Origin: Molossus alvarezi | Taxonomy: Eukaryota > Chordata > Mammalia > Chiroptera > Molossidae | Length of the DNA: 64,000 nt | Reading direction: 5' to 3' | Assembly: GCA_037176705.1 (NCBI GenBank) | Contig: CM073891.1 | Coordinates: 90,602,327 to 90,666,326 of the forward strand | Shown here: positions 23,291-35,929 of the stretch, one piece after another | Position numbering within the stretch: the first letter of the stretch is position 1 | Layout: each line of letters starts with the position of its first letter | The notes under the pieces: model-generated | The model's input: only the letters and a program-made list of their open reading frames with translations | What the model was told of the DNA's origin: nothing | Database searches by the model: none | Position numbers and translations under genes: made by a program

Positions 23291-24537
23291 CAAGCTCACT
23301 AAATTTGAGTAATTGTTATTGATAAAAACTCTTTTGTAACCTCACAATGATGAAAACAAGGGAAAATTGTATTAAATTTACAAAAGGTTCATATGGATGC
23401 AATTTCTAAACCATACACTGCCATTGTGCTATTTTTATAAAAGAAATTCTCTCATCATTATCTCTACTTTGTTCTGAGTAAAATGGTAGCCACTGGCCTG
23501 ATGTGTTTGTTGATTATTTGAAATGCAGCTGATCTAAGTTGAACATTTTTATAACTTAAACTACACATCAATTTCTGAGAATATAGTATAAAACAATATA
23601 AAACATCATTTTAAAAAATATTGATTGTGTGTCGAAATAGTATTTTGGATATAATGGGTTAAATAAAATATATTACTAAAATTAACTTCATATGTTTCTT
23701 CTTTTAAAAATGCGGTTACTAGAAAATTAAAAATTATATGTGTAGTTTGCACATTTCCATTGGAGAGGGCTAACTGATAATTAACAAATGGATGCTAAGT
23801 CATATGCCACTTTTCTTTCCTTTTTAATTCATGCATGCAAAATTTTTTAGCCTGATAAAATTATAAACTGCTTGAGGATAAGTTTTATGATTCTATTTTT
23901 AAAAAATTTTTCTAGGGCTTAAAGCACTAACAGCATCTGATATATTTCACTACATGCTTATTGATTTGAAGTGATTTAAAAACACACATTTATTTTCATA
24001 AACCCATGAGTCACTTTTAGATTGTGTCCTAGACAAGTGTATTTTGATTACAAACAGAATTTTGTATTGTTATAAAAATATTCAGTTCATAAAATGTGCT
24101 AACGAATAACAGAATTATTTTAATTCTACCATTAGCTCATTTTTCCACCTCCTTGCTTTATATTTCTAAAATGAAAATTTTAATAAAAGTATTAGGGCAA
24201 TTTTCTTTATTTATGTGTTTACTTTTATAAACCTCTGATAATTTAGTATAACTGGGAGAAACATTAGCTGAATTTCTGAAATTCCAAATTATTATTTTTT
24301 ATTTCAACTACTCATTTTGAAATAATTTTCTGTAGAAGACTTAGAAGAATAGAACAAAAAACTCCTGCATACCCTTCAATCAGATTTATTAATTCTTTTC
24401 ATTTGGTCACATTTGCTGTATAATACTCTGTATTTATCATCAAGTTATCTATGTTATTATTTTTTTCATGAACCATTTGATAATTGCATACATTATTATT
24501 TCTTTACCTCAAAATACCTGTTAGTATTTCCTAAAAA
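23291..24537. other. AT-rich non-genic stretch
   Basis: Very AT-rich. No gene or recognisable repeat body. Confidence 0.5.
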
Positions 24538-24550
24538 CAAGGACATTCTT

Positions 24551-24553
<3 letters not shown>

Positions 24554-24601
<48 letters not shown>

Positions 24602-24842
24602 TGTATTTATTTTTATCCTCACCCAAGGACATTTTTTCCATTTTTTGTTCAGATAGAGCGGGAGGGAGAGAGAGAGAGAGAGAAACATAGACGTGAAGGG
24701 ACACATCGAGTGGCTGCCACCCACACGACCAACCAGGGCAGGGACAAACTGCAACCGAGGTACGTGCCCTTAGCGGGAACCGAACCCGGGTCTCTCTGTA
24801 CCGCAGGCCGACGCTCCAACCGCTGAGCCAAACCGGCCAGGG
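24554..24842 (-). mobile_element. Ves-type SINE with (TTTA)n tail microsatellite
   Basis: The tail is expanded into about 14 TTTA units (24551-24606), followed by TATCCTCACCCAAGGAC. The head ends at GCCAAACCGGCCAGGG. The TSD CAAGGACATTCTTTTA is at 24538-24553, with CAAGGACATTCTCTTA at 24843. One of the better-preserved copies (B-box region GAACCCGGGT on the minus strand). Confidence 0.94.
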
Positions 24843-26177
24843 CAAGGACATTCTCTTATAAAATCATAGTACAATGATCTGTTCATGAACTTTAACATAA
24901 ATTATTTATTACAAATATTTAAATTTTGCCAATTGTCTTTATTTCCTCCAAAATCCAGGGTCCACCTCAGGAGCTTGCATTGTATTTCCTTGCCATGTCC
25001 TTTGTAGTTGCCTTTTATCCAGAACAGTACCCCAGATTTTTTCTTTTTTCTTTCATGACAATGATATTTTTAAGAGTCAGGCTAATTTTTTACACCCTGT
25101 CCTTTGATGTGAGTTTCTCAGTGATTAGATGCAGGTTATAAATCTTTTGACAGGAGTACAACAGAAATGATATTCTCATCTTCTCTGGCATCACTTCAGG
25201 AGAACATTAGGTCAGTCTTCCATGTTGGTGATGTCAGCTTGCTAAAGGTGGTGTCCGCAGGGTTTTTACACTAAAATTACAACTGCAATTGTAAAAGATT
25301 ACAATTTAATATGAATTTGTAATTCATAAATAATTAAAAGGGAGATATTTTGATATTTAAATATCCCACTCTTCTTCAAACTTTCACTCATATTTTAGCC
25401 TATATTGATGATTCTTATCTGAATTAATTACACTTCATATTCTTCAACAAAAACGATATATTACAATGGATTAAGTGCAGAAATAGATATGAAAATCCAA
25501 ATGAATTCTATTTGCAAAAATGTAAAACAATGCCACACTCGTCACTAGTTTATCTTTGTTTTGGAAAACAAAGCTATTCACATACAAATTTGTTATTCAT
25601 GTTAATGTGTTCTATGTTTACATTTCCACTAAACTTTATTGTTATTTTAAAATAAATTAATATATTTTTAAATTCTCAGTATTTATTTCTAACATAGTAT
25701 AAACATCAACAGGCATAACTTACACAAATAAAATTCTATAAGATCCTCAATAAGTTTGAGTGTATAAAGGGGTCTTGAAAAAAACAACTTGAGAACCATT
25801 GTTCATGACCAAATGAAATGTGGGTCAGTATTATCATCTGGAAACTTCTTAGAACAGTGGCCGTGAGGAGAACTTGGAAGTGAGATTGCCAGAAAAGTCT
25901 CCTTTGGACAAAAGTATTTTCAGTATAGGCCTGAGATTTTTCCACAGAAAATTCTTATCTTTTAGAGGTATATAATATTTAGAAGTAAAATAATGTGATG
26001 TCTGAAATTTGTTTTAAAATAATGCAAGGCAGCTAATGGTGGTGGGGAAGGTATAGGTAAAATGAAATTGTGAAGGTTATTGTTGAAGCTGCATAATTGG
26101 TATGTGCAGGTTTATTATAAAATCCTGATTTGAGTATGTTTGAAGATTTTCAAAGTAAAAAAAATTTAAGGTTTTAT
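24843..26177. other. AT-rich non-genic stretch
   Basis: No gene or clear repeat body seen. Confidence 0.45.
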
Positions 26178-26193
26178 CTCTAGATACACTTTT

Positions 26194-26323
26194 TTTTCTT
26201 TATTTTTTTGGGGGGGGGTATGTGCCCCTAGCCGTTAGGGCTTAGGAGGAACTGAACCGGGACTCTCTGGTCTGCAGGCTGAGGCTCCAAAAAGCTCCAA
26301 CCGCTGAGCCAAACCAGCCAGGG
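26194..26323 (-). mobile_element. Ves-type SINE, internally deleted
   Basis: Only the tRNA-like head (ending GCTGAGCCAAACCAGCCAGG) plus a T-run/G-run tail are left. The middle is missing and AAGCTCCAA is duplicated near 26286-26300. The TSD is CTCTAGATACACTTTT (26178-26193) and CTCTAGATAAACTTTT (26324-26339). Confidence 0.85.
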
Positions 26324-26644
26324 CTCTAGATAAACTTTTAATGGATGGATTTAGGAGAGAGTCAAGCTTAATTGCCTGAATTGTCATAATTATTTGAAAC
26401 ATGTCAATTATAATTTTTTTGGATTTATGTATAACCTTTCTTTCCTAGGAGTTCAAATTGATATAGTGTGGCTGGTTTTGGCAACATGAATACTTATTAT
26501 CTATTTCTTTGACCTTTTCAAACATCTTAGAAAGTTTGCAAAAAGTAAAAGCACATTGAGTACTCATCAAAAACTGTCATACAAAGGAGTTTTATTTTAT
26601 TTTTGGAATTAGCAGTATATGTTGCTTAAATGTAAATTGTATAA

Positions 26645-27150
26645 TTCTCATTAAGGGTGAAGGCCCTAAAATCAGGTAGACCTGAGTTTGGTTTCTGGTT
26701 CTGCTACTTTATAATTCTTATGATAACATTAGTAATAATGGAGTAATAAACATACTAACAAAACCAACACTTATTGAACTTAATATGTGATAGGTTTTGG
26801 GCTAAATCTCTACTTTAGTTTATTCATTGAATCTTTACAACAATACTGTAAGTAACTTTTCCTTAGTAAATTACCTGCCCCAATTCATATTTTGTAAGGA
26901 ATTAAACAGGAATTTGAAGCTATGGCACTGATCAGCATCCTTGCTCCTATGCACCACATTACATTGCCCTATTTTACCAGCTAATTGCCTTAACCAAGTT
27001 ATTTAATTTCTCTCTGCCTTTGTTTCCTCTTTTATAAAGCAGGGATACAAATAGTAACTATCTCACAGGAACGAGAATGACCTCAGAATATTGTATGTAG
27101 AACATTTGATACAGTGGCTAGCACATTGGAAAATAAATGCCAGCTACTAT
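26645..27150 (+). repeat. MIR, interrupted by a second MIR in reverse orientation
   Basis: The + strand MIR head is at 26645-26715 (ACCTGAGTTTGGTTTCTGGT) and its 3' part at 26985-27150 (AACCAAGTTATTTAATTTC, CAGTGGCTAGCACATTGG). Between them, 26750-26965 reads as a minus-strand MIR (ACACTTATTGAACTTAATAT, CTTTACAACAATACTGTAAG). All copies are very diverged. Confidence 0.5.
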
Positions 27151-27249
27151 AATTTTTATTACCTATTTTTATTTAATAAGTAGTAGAGTTGTCTCAGAAT
27201 CATACCTAAGAATATATGAAATAATATGGACAGCCAAACACAAAATATC

Positions 27250-27795
27250 TAAGAGGTTCTAGAACTCACTCTCCAATACGGTGGCCAAATGTGGCTACTG
27301 AGCATGTGAAATGTGGCTAGTAAGAAATGAGATGGGCCCGGCTAGTGTGGCTCATTGCTTGAGCATCGACCCATGCACCAAGAGGTCGCCAATTTGATTC
27401 CCAGTCAGGGCACATGCCCAGGTCGTGGGCCAATTCCAATTTATGCAGTGTGGGGCATGCAGGAGGCAACTAATCGATGGTCTCTCTCATCGATGTTTCT
27501 ATCTCTCTCTCTTTCTCCCTCTAAAATCAATAAAGAAAAAAAAAAAATGAGATGGACTGTAAGTATAAAATACACACCAGATTTTAAAGATGTATTATTA
27601 AAAAATGTAAAATATTTCATTAATATTCTTGTATTCATTATATATTGAAATAATATTACTATGAATATATTAAATTTACAAACATTAAAATTAATTTTAC
27701 TTGTTATTTTAAAACATTTTTAAAGTTGCTATTGGAGCATTTTAAATTACATAGTGGCTTTCATTATACTTGTACAGACAGTGCTACTCTAGACA
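27250..27795. mobile_element. Old hAT-like MITE, interrupted by a SINE
   Basis: The left end, CACTCTCCAATACGGTGGCC, and right end, AGTGGCTTTCATTATACTTG then ACAGACAGTGCTACTCTAG, resemble a common mammal-wide hAT MITE with a TCCAATAC-type terminus. The AT-rich interior at 27556-27760 matches the usual filler. Diverged, and the name is uncertain. Confidence 0.4.
27336..27544 (+). mobile_element. Ves-type SINE (AATCAATAAA-tail subfamily)
   Basis: The head is GCCCGGCTAGTGTGGCTC and the end is CTAAAATCAATAAAGAAAAA. The TSD AAATGAGATGG lies at 27325-27335 and 27545-27555. The element sits inside the older hAT-like MITE. Confidence 0.94.
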
Positions 27796-30700
27796 TTGGG
27801 TTACTTCATAAATGGTGACTCACTTAGAAAGCATTTTTTTCCCCTTCCACCAAAGTCTGAGATACTGCTGCCTTTCCATAGTTGAAGTTATTTACAATGT
27901 GGTCAATATCCATAATGTAAAAGAAAGAAGAGATTGTTGGCCTATGAAATGTTAGTATTTGGGGTGGGATGGCCTCATGGCCAGAAGCTAACATTTTTCC
28001 ATCCTCATTCAGCTGCTAAGTAAGGAATTTCCCAAACAACATAACTCTATCTTTACCTCCATCATTCAAATTATACCATTACTGGGAAAGAGATATAAAA
28101 GTGGTGAGGATGCTTGTGCTATAAAAATTAAAATATATCATTATATTTTATAGTCTTGTGATCTTTCTGTGCTTTATTATTCAATACAAATACTAATATT
28201 AGATGTGTATTAATGTACAAATGATTTTATCCTTTGACCATATTAATTTAGTTTTTTTTTCAAAGTATATTTTAAAAGAAAACTAATCCCATAAGATTAA
28301 GATGACCATACATCCTGGTTTGCCTGGCATAATTCCAATTTATGCCTATTGTCCTGGCATAAGTATCAACATTCTCTCTATTGCTGTTAAAAGCATCCCA
28401 GTTTGGGAAATTCTTACATGGTTACCCTTCATAAGGTCCTCATTTATGAAATGATTGTTTGGTCAAATAAATTTGGGAAATTAATCACACTCCATTCCCC
28501 TCTTAGATATTTACAAAACATACCAGCATACAAAGTCATATAATAAAGAAATGTGTTTAACTCAGTGTTTCCTAAATCCCCTTCATTGTGGAACTCCTCA
28601 TTTTCCACAATACATATTACCATGCTACAGAATACACTTAATATTAGTTTAATTATACTCAGAATTTTTCATGGCCAGATTTGTAGCTAATAGTTGCAAT
28701 ATTTTTATCATTATGTACATAAAAATAAAATCTTTATACAATAAACTTCTTTGTCTTTTTCTAGAGTGTAGCAGTGACCTGAACAGCTTGATATCTGCTT
28801 AAGGAAATGCTTTTATTCATAATCAAGAAATCTAAATTTCCGCTCTGAGAGATTCTGATTCAATTCAGTTAATTTCAATAAATATTCATGTGTGCCTCTT
28901 ATATACCAAACCCTGGCCTAGTACTGATAATTCAAACATGAATCAGACATGATTCCTATCCTTAAATTGCATATAAATATATAGGTTGATTTGCCTCTTC
29001 TATACAGGGACTTTTTCCTTTCTTTTGGTTGATCGGTTGTTTTCTTATTATTGCATTTCTAGTTTTTGTCACATTTCCAACAGTCTATAAATGTTGGTGG
29101 AGTTAATCTAGTGGTGGCACACACATGATGATGTTAAGTGCGGTAACACAAGTATAAACACAGTGGCATTAAAACAGAGGATAAGTGCTCAGTTGTCCCC
29201 AAAGTCAGTGAAAAAGATTTTACTGAGGAGGTGCCATGTGACTAGAGAAAATTAAAATGCTGATAGACACAAAAGGGTTAGAAGTGTTTCTAAGCAAAAA
29301 TAATTGTTTGAACAAAGAAGCAATGCCAGAAGAGTCCATGTTTTATGATGCTGGGGGTATGTGAGGGTAATGGGGGACAAATATACGTTGAAACAGATAA
29401 TTGGGAACCAAATTTGAAGCCTTTTAAAATACTATTTAAAGATCTTGAAGAAATTACCTATGATTTTCACTCCTATGACTTTAGACATGGGTGATTATAC
29501 TCCACTATTGGACAGCCATATGTTTGCGATCCTAAAGAGGAACTTTCATAGGCATGTTAAATTACTCTATTAAAGAAATGAAATATGCTGAATCACTACA
29601 TAGCATTTGGTCACTCCCTTTCAATAAAATAACTATCATAACTGTGTATATGAGTTTATCTTATTATTTTAGCAAGAACTTCTGCTGGAAGGTACTTAGC
29701 TGCTGTGTGTATATGTGGGCATGCGTGTGTGTGTGTGTTTGTGTGTGTGTGTATGTGTGTCTCCGGGGCCATGTAATAACAAAAGTATATTTGAAAAAGA
29801 GTTTAATCTTGTGGTTTGAATATTATTTAATTTCCCATCTGTATGATAAATAATTATCTTGGCATTTTAAACTCTGTTTAGCTTTGTTTTTTTTTTGTTT
29901 TTTGTTTTTTTAATTCTTTAATTTTAGTCTAGTTATTAAAATAAGATAGCAAGGATAAACTAAAAGGAAAAAAACTCACATAAAAAATAAGTTGTCAAAT
30001 GAATGAGTTAAAACTATTTATAACCTACATAGTAGTCAGAAATTTAGCACAGAATATTTGAGTACTGCATAATAGCAATATCATAGTAATTTTAGAAACT
30101 CTTGAGATACTGGTAATTGAAAATATTACAATTTTCACCAGTTAAGAAGCTGTTTAATCCAACTAGAAAATATGACATAAGCTCCACACTGACCTCACTT
30201 AATGACTAGCCAAATAAAAACAGAAGTTTAGAGGTTTCACAGCTGCTGACAGAGTCCTTGGAAAGATTTTTAAAAGAATATTCTTACTGTTGCTAAAGAA
30301 AGGAATTAAGGTCAGAATAAGAAAGCAGGAAGAAAACAATCTTGTCAGCATTCAAAACTGATTACCAGGGAATTACTTTGTGGTTAAAAATCCACAGTGT
30401 TTCAGCAACTTCTTTTAAGAATGTTTATCCCGAAGGACTTTCATTGCATGAGTTTTGCTACAAATAAATATATTTACCTTAACTCTATAAAGAGTGTTAC
30501 AAACCACAACTGCTTGGATTTGAATTAGCCAGTTTTCACAACAGATATACTATTGAAAACCAGCAGCCTTTCAGGATGTGGGAGGGGCCCTGGCAGTCAC
30601 AGTGTCCAATTTTGTGGTTGTCTTTTTTGTTAAGGTTCACATTTTAGAGAAGGTCAGATATGAGCTGTGGCCTCCACCATTAGCAACTAGGAGCCTGTTC

Positions 30701-31039
30701 ATTGTGTATTAAGTGTAAAAAAAGAGATGTGGTATTTTTCTAATCAAAACCAGTTGGATAATTTACTTTCATTCTTTCAGTTGCTTTAATATTTGTGGCA
30801 TAAACAATAATTAAACATTAAATGTATTTATTTATTTGAACAAATAAAAGAATCTCTAACTTGAATTAGAGAGCCACAGTGCCTGTTAAGGGCTGGGGAA
30901 TCGGGGAGTAGTAGGCAGTCTTCAAGTTGAGATACAGAGGTCCTATGCTCCATTTTCTCCTTATTTACTATCTGATTAGCCTTGTCTAAGGTAAGTTAAT
31001 TTCCTTAGTCTCAGTTTTGAGATAGGGTATGTGGCAAAA
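27796..31039. other. AT-rich non-genic stretch
   Basis: No gene found. It holds a (GT)n-rich microsatellite at about 29703-29760 and a T-rich run at 29886-29912. A MITE-like phrase near 28300-28430 (GATGACCATACATCCTGG) may be an old hAT fragment. Confidence 0.45.
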
Positions 31040-31560
31040 TGGTTATAACCAACAAGGGCTACAGAACTGTCAAGGAGATAGTAAGACCAACCCCCAATGG
31101 ATTTATTGTTTAGAACTAGCAGAGGCAAGCTCAACCCAATATGGAGATTAATTTCACCTAAGGGTAACTCCTAGTCTCATTATACACTCATTGCAATATA
31201 TTAACATACACTAAATGACACCCCCTGCACTGCCATCCTGGGGGACACAAAATGGCCAATGGGCTCTTCTCAGAAGTCTCACCCCTTTCCCTGAAAAATC
31301 ATCAACGTTCCTCCCCCCTACTGCATGTACGACCCCTCTATTAAATCAGCCTTAAACAAAGAAGTAAATCTCTTTAGGGAGGGGTTGCTCTGTGGAGTAG
31401 CCAATCTGTCTCACTGCTTCACTAATGAACTCTCTTTCACTTTAAACTCTATGCTGGCTTGTATTTGAATTCTAATTTGCATGAAGCCAAGGACCCACAG
31501 TGGGTCACGAACCCTCAGGTCCCTGGACCCCAAAGTGCCTGCATCGTCTCCAACAACTTT
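31040..31560 (+). mobile_element. Probable solo LTR of a class I ERV
   Basis: Features are a TATTAAA element at about 31341, an AATGAACTCTCTTTCAC stretch in the R position and a U5-like CCACAGTGGGTCACGAACCC ... CCCTGGACCCC. Composition is GC-richer than the flanks. Exact ends and a TSD could not be fixed. Confidence 0.45.
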
Positions 31561-31936
31561 AAAATGGAGGTGGTGACACATATCAAAATGATGTGGGGAT
31601 CCAGAGAGATCATGTAATGCAAAAGTGTTTCATTAAAACAGTAATTTGTAATTTCCCATGCTTCCCACAAACACATCTTTGCTTCTCAAGGTTCCTTGAA
31701 CTCAGAGCTAAATTAAGATGTGGGTCATGTGAATAGCCCCAGCTGGGGGCCAACCTATAACAGCTCTGCACATCTCTAACTTACATTGAAAATATGTTGC
31801 CACAGAAGGAGGTCAAAGGAGGCCTTCCCAAGATATGCCACTTTGACACATGAATTATTTTGAGCTGAGGACAATTGAGACTCTGTAGGTTCACCAGAAA
31901 GTTTAATCTCTTTCTTAAGGAATGTAAACCAGGATG

Positions 31937-34626
31937 TTCGGTCAAGATGGTGGCGTAGGTAAACGCTGTACCCACCTCCTCCCACAACCACATCAAAATT
32001 ACAACTAAACTACACAACAACCATCATTCAGAACCACCTGAAAAATGAGCTAAATGGAAGTCCTACAACTATGAAATTAAAGAATAAGCGACATTGAGAC
32101 TGGCAGGAGGGGCAGGAGTGTGGTGGGGCTGGTCCCACACCCACGTGTGGCGGATAAAAATCAAGAGGGCTACTTTGGCTGTGAAGGTCCTCCCTGAGGA
32201 GCAAGGGGTCCTCGTTCCACACCAGGCCCCCCAGCTGAGGGTTCCAGTGCCAGGAAGAGACATTTCCATAACTTTTGGCTGTAAAAAAACAGCAGAAATT
32301 GAGGCTGCCCCAGGCAGCTCCTCTTAAAGGGCCTACATATGGACTTACTCAGACTCACTTCCTCTGGGCAGCAGCTTGAAAGGCACCAGAGGGAAGAACT
32401 GAGTTTTTTTGGCATTAAGGCGAGAGCTAGAGAGGCAGCTTTCTCCTGGACAGATGTGCTGGCAGAGGCCGTTATTCCTTTGGTGAGCCCTTCCCCCATG
32501 GGGCAGGCAGAAGGGTACCATATCTGACTCACACTGTTTGCCCCACCCTGGTGATTCCCTGAGACCCTGCCCCACCCAAATTTTGGGCCCACCCTAGCTG
32601 TTTTCAGTGCCTTTACTATAGGATTGGCTCCTGTTTCAGATTTTCCTAAATTCTCTCAAACAAGCTGCATCTGGCCTCAGCAAGCCTCATACTTCTCTCT
32701 AAGTGGCCCCAGGCGTGGCACTATTAGCAGCCAGCCTTGGTTCACAGCTTGGCTTTGCCTGGGCACCTCCAAGCCCAGCACAAGCAGCAGTCATCGGCAG
32801 ATAGCTTTGTAGCTTATAACTAGTGAGCATGGGTAAAACACAGGCAGTAGCTGACCTTACCCCAGAGCCAGCACACCCAGTGGGCAGCTTCAGACTACGT
32901 CGAAGCATCACCACCCAACCACCTCCACAAGTGACACAGTGGGGGTATGGACTCAGTGGGTACCAGAGCCATGCTGAAGGAAGTCTTGCTGTGTGGTGGG
33001 CCCCTGCACAGCTGATCATCCAAGGTAGTCAGAGGTTGGTGGTTAGTGGGCACATCCAGTCCTTGCACCTGAGCAGCCAGAGTAAAACCCTTCGAATGAT
33101 GTGTCAACAGCAATCAAGACTCCATTACAACAAAAGGGTACAAAATCCACACTAAGGGTGCACCTCAGGGGCCCAGCTGGGGTGATCAGGGAGGTTGTGC
33201 CACTGGACCTTACAGGATACCTACTACAACAGGCCACCCTAGGAAGCCTAGGAGACATAGTAACTCAACCTAATACATAGAAGTAAACACAGGGAGGCAG
33301 CCAAAATGAAGAGACAAAGAAACGTGCCAAATGAAAGAACAGAATAAAACTCCAGAAAAAGAACTAAATTAAATGGAGATAAGCAATCTAACAGATGCAG
33401 AGTTCAAATCCCTGGTTATAAAGATGCTCAATGAACTTAGTAAGAATTTCAAGGAACTTCATGGAACTTAGTGAGGACCTCAAGAACATAAAAAAAGGAC
33501 CAGTCATAAATGAAGGATGCACTAACTAAAATAAAAAACAAATTACAGGAAATCAATAGTAGAGTATGCGAATCCAAGAAATAAATCATCGTTTTGGAAT
33601 ACAAGGAAGCAAAACACACCTAATATGAACAGCAAAAAGAAAAAAGAATCCCCCCAAAAAGAGCATAGTGTAAGGAGCCTTTGGGACATCTTCAAGCATA
33701 CCAACATTCTCATAATGAGGGTGCCAGAAGGAGGAGAGAGAGAACAAGATATTGAAAACCTATTTAAATAAAAATAATGACAGAAAACTTCCCTAACTTG
33801 GTGAAGGAAATAGATATACAAGTCCAGGAAACACAGAGAGTCCCAAACAAGATGAACCCAAAGAGGTCCACACCAAGACACATCATCATCAAAATGTCAA
33901 AGGTTCAAGACAAAGAGAGAATCTTAAAGCAACAAGAGAAAAGCAGTTACTTACCTACAATGGAACTCCCATAAGACTGTCAATTAAATTTCTCAAAAGA
34001 AACTTTGCAGGCCAGAAGGGAGCAGCAAGAAATATTTAAAGTGATGAAAAGCATGGACCTACAACCAAGATTACTCTATCTTGCAAAGCTATCATTTAGA
34101 ATCGATAACCATGTGAAGAGTTTCCTAGACAAGAAAAAGCTACCGGAGTTCATCACCACCAAACCAGTATTATATGAAATGTTGATGGGTCTTCTTGAAG
34201 AAGAAGAACAAAAATATGAACAATAAAATGGCAACACATACATATCTATCAACAATTGAATCTACAAACAAAATGAGCAAGCAGAACAGAAACAGACTCA
34301 CAGATACAGAAAATTTTTGTTGGTTGCCAGATGAGAGGGGGGTTTGGGGGCATGGTGAAAAAGGTGAAGGGATTAAGAAGTACAAATTGGTTGTTAGACT
34401 GATGAACCTCAAAGGGAAGGGGGGAGGTAAGGTAGAAAGAAAGAAACCAAAGAACTTATATGCAAAACCAACAGACAGACAATAGTGTGGAGAAGGCAGA
34501 AGGGGGGTTGGAGTAGGGGGAAGGGAGTCAAGGGGGGAAAAAGGAGGGATATCTGTAATATATTCAACAATAAAGATAAGTTTAAAAAGAAAAAATAATG
34601 ATAATAGAACCAAAAAAAAAAAAAAA
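31937..34626 (+). mobile_element. Half-L1 (HAL1-like) LINE, copy 1, near full length
   Basis: The 5' end is TTCGGTCAAGATGGTGGCGT and a GC-rich 5'UTR of about 1.37 kb follows. ORF1 begins at ATG 33306 and the 3'UTR begins soon after its stop at 34224-34226, with AACAGAAACAGACTCACAG, then GTGAAAAAGGTGAAGGGATT and a poly(A) tail of 15. No ORF2 sequence lies between. Total about 2.69 kb. Diverged flanking repeats GTAAACCAGGATGTT (left) and GTAGACTGGGGTCTT (right) are the probable TSD. Two more copies with the same layout are at 44397 and 60160. Confidence 0.85.
33306..34226 (+). pseudogene. L1-type ORF1 of half-L1 copy 1, broken
   Basis: It starts MKRQRNVPNERTE. It has an Asn/Glu/Lys-rich N-terminal coiled-coil region, then MTENFPNLVKEID, STPRHIIIKMSKV (RRM-like domain) and LQARREQQEIFKVMKS (C-terminal domain). 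It ends ...LLEEEEQKYEQ. About 307 codons if continuous, but there are frameshifts and stops (for example just after GFNVES-like spacing at about 33769 and at 33973). L1 ORF1p is an RNA-binding trimer that coats its own transcript. This copy is inactive. Confidence 0.85.
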
Positions 34627-34970
34627 GTAGACTGGGGTCTTGCCCACACTCATCTATTGGGCAAGGAACATATCTAATTACAGAACACCTGCTCTTCCTA
34701 TTGTCCTGGGAATGAGCTTTCTTCCCTTTGAAGCTGAAAGGTATTTTATCTTGTCCTTAGATAAGAATGCCATGTATACTTTATTTTTACTTTCTGTCTC
34801 TGAACCTCACATGTATGTGGGGTCCAATACATATATATGTAAATACATTTGGTCATTTTCTCTTGTTAAGCTGTCTCATGTCTATTTGATATTAGACCAG
34901 CGAAAAGAACCTAGAAGAACAGAGGGAATTTTCTTACCTCCTGCCCCCCACACATCAGACAATGCAGGCT

Positions 34971-35696
34971 TTGACCTGCTGTCCTTGGAAAAATGTAATT
35001 TTTTTCTCACTTCTGTCAAAAGGATTAAGAAATAAAATACAAAATAAAACCTTTTGTTTTTGCTAGAATTAGCTATCTATATTGAGCTTTCCTGCAAACA
35101 AACAATTACATATAGCCAAATTCCAAAGTCCAAAATGCAGATCACATACTGCTTAAAGGGGACATGATCTATTTTTAATTTAAAATTTTAATCTGTGCAT
35201 ATACCTACAACAAGGTGGTCAGTTTTTTCCAGAACATTGTCTATGATTTGGCCAGTAGAGGTCAATCAGTGAAGGAATTTGTTTCTATGTACATTTTTTT
35301 AAATTAATATAATTTTCCAAATCCTCTAGATTAGGCTCGATAAGTAGTTTTTATATATTGGTTAAAAGAGGTGTCAAATTATTTGCCTACCAATGATGCT
35401 CAGGTTTTCTGGAACTTATTATGCTTTTTCCACATAGTTCTATCTATCCACATGCTGTCTTTACTCCACTTTGGTTACTACAGATCTTTTTAATTAATTT
35501 AAAAAATTGACTTCTCTATGATACCTTCTTTCACCTTTAGTCTCCTACAGAGAATTATTATATTTTCTTGATTCTAAAATATTAGCTTTAAAATATAAAT
35601 AAATAAAAGCAAATAATATAGAATCTTAAAGATATGCATTTGTTTTAAGACATGTTCCTATAGGTAAACACCGAAGTGCTCAAACAAGTGTTAAAA
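34971..35696. other. AT-rich non-genic stretch
   Basis: No gene or clear repeat seen. Confidence 0.45.
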
Positions 35697-35707
35697 TATA
35701 GAAAATG

Positions 35708-35916
35708 AGCCCGGCTGGTGTGGCTCAGTAGTTGACCATCGACCCATGCACCAAGAGTTCCCTGGTTTGATTCCCAGTCAGGGCACATGCCCAGGTTGCG
35801 GGCCTGATCCCCAGTGGGGGGCATGCGGGAGGTGGCCAGTTGATGTTCCTTTCTCTCCCTCTCCCTTCCTCTCTCTCTAAAATCAATAAAGAAAAAAATT
35901 TAAAAAAATATATATA
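35708..35916 (+). mobile_element. Ves-type SINE (AATCAATAAA-tail subfamily)
   Basis: The head is AGCCCGGCTGGTGTGGCTC and the end is CTAAAATCAATAAAGAAAAA, followed by (TA)n. The probable TSD is TATAGAAAATG (35697-35707), with TATAGGAAATG after the (TA)n at about 35919. Confidence 0.92.
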
Positions 35917-35929
35917 TATATAGGAAATG

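Larger units (their letters stand above)
31728..34955 (+). mobile_element. LTR (class I ERV-like) split by a half-L1 insertion
   Basis: The left part is 31728-31936 (TGTGAATAGCCCCAGCTGGG, GAGGTCAAAGGAGGCC, TTTGACACATGAATTATTTT). The right part is 34627-34955 (GGTCTTGCCCACACTCATC, CTTGTCCTTAGATAAG, ATTAGACCAGCGAAAAG, CTAGAAGAACAGAGGG). Together they make one LTR of about 540 bp with U3-R-U5 composition. The LINE sits between them. LTR ends are approximate. Confidence 0.55.

Noticed and set aside
24541..24606. CRISPR-like direct repeats
   Set aside because: Simple TTTA repeats in a SINE tail, without spacers.
24413..24826. A 137-codon plus-strand frame
   Set aside because: It consists of a TTTA microsatellite translated as repeated Phe-Ile-Tyr-Leu plus antisense SINE sequence.
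32028..33258. Several 60-140-codon frames on both strands in the half-L1 5'UTR
   Set aside because: They come from GC-rich LINE 5'UTR. Frames are not kept between the three copies.
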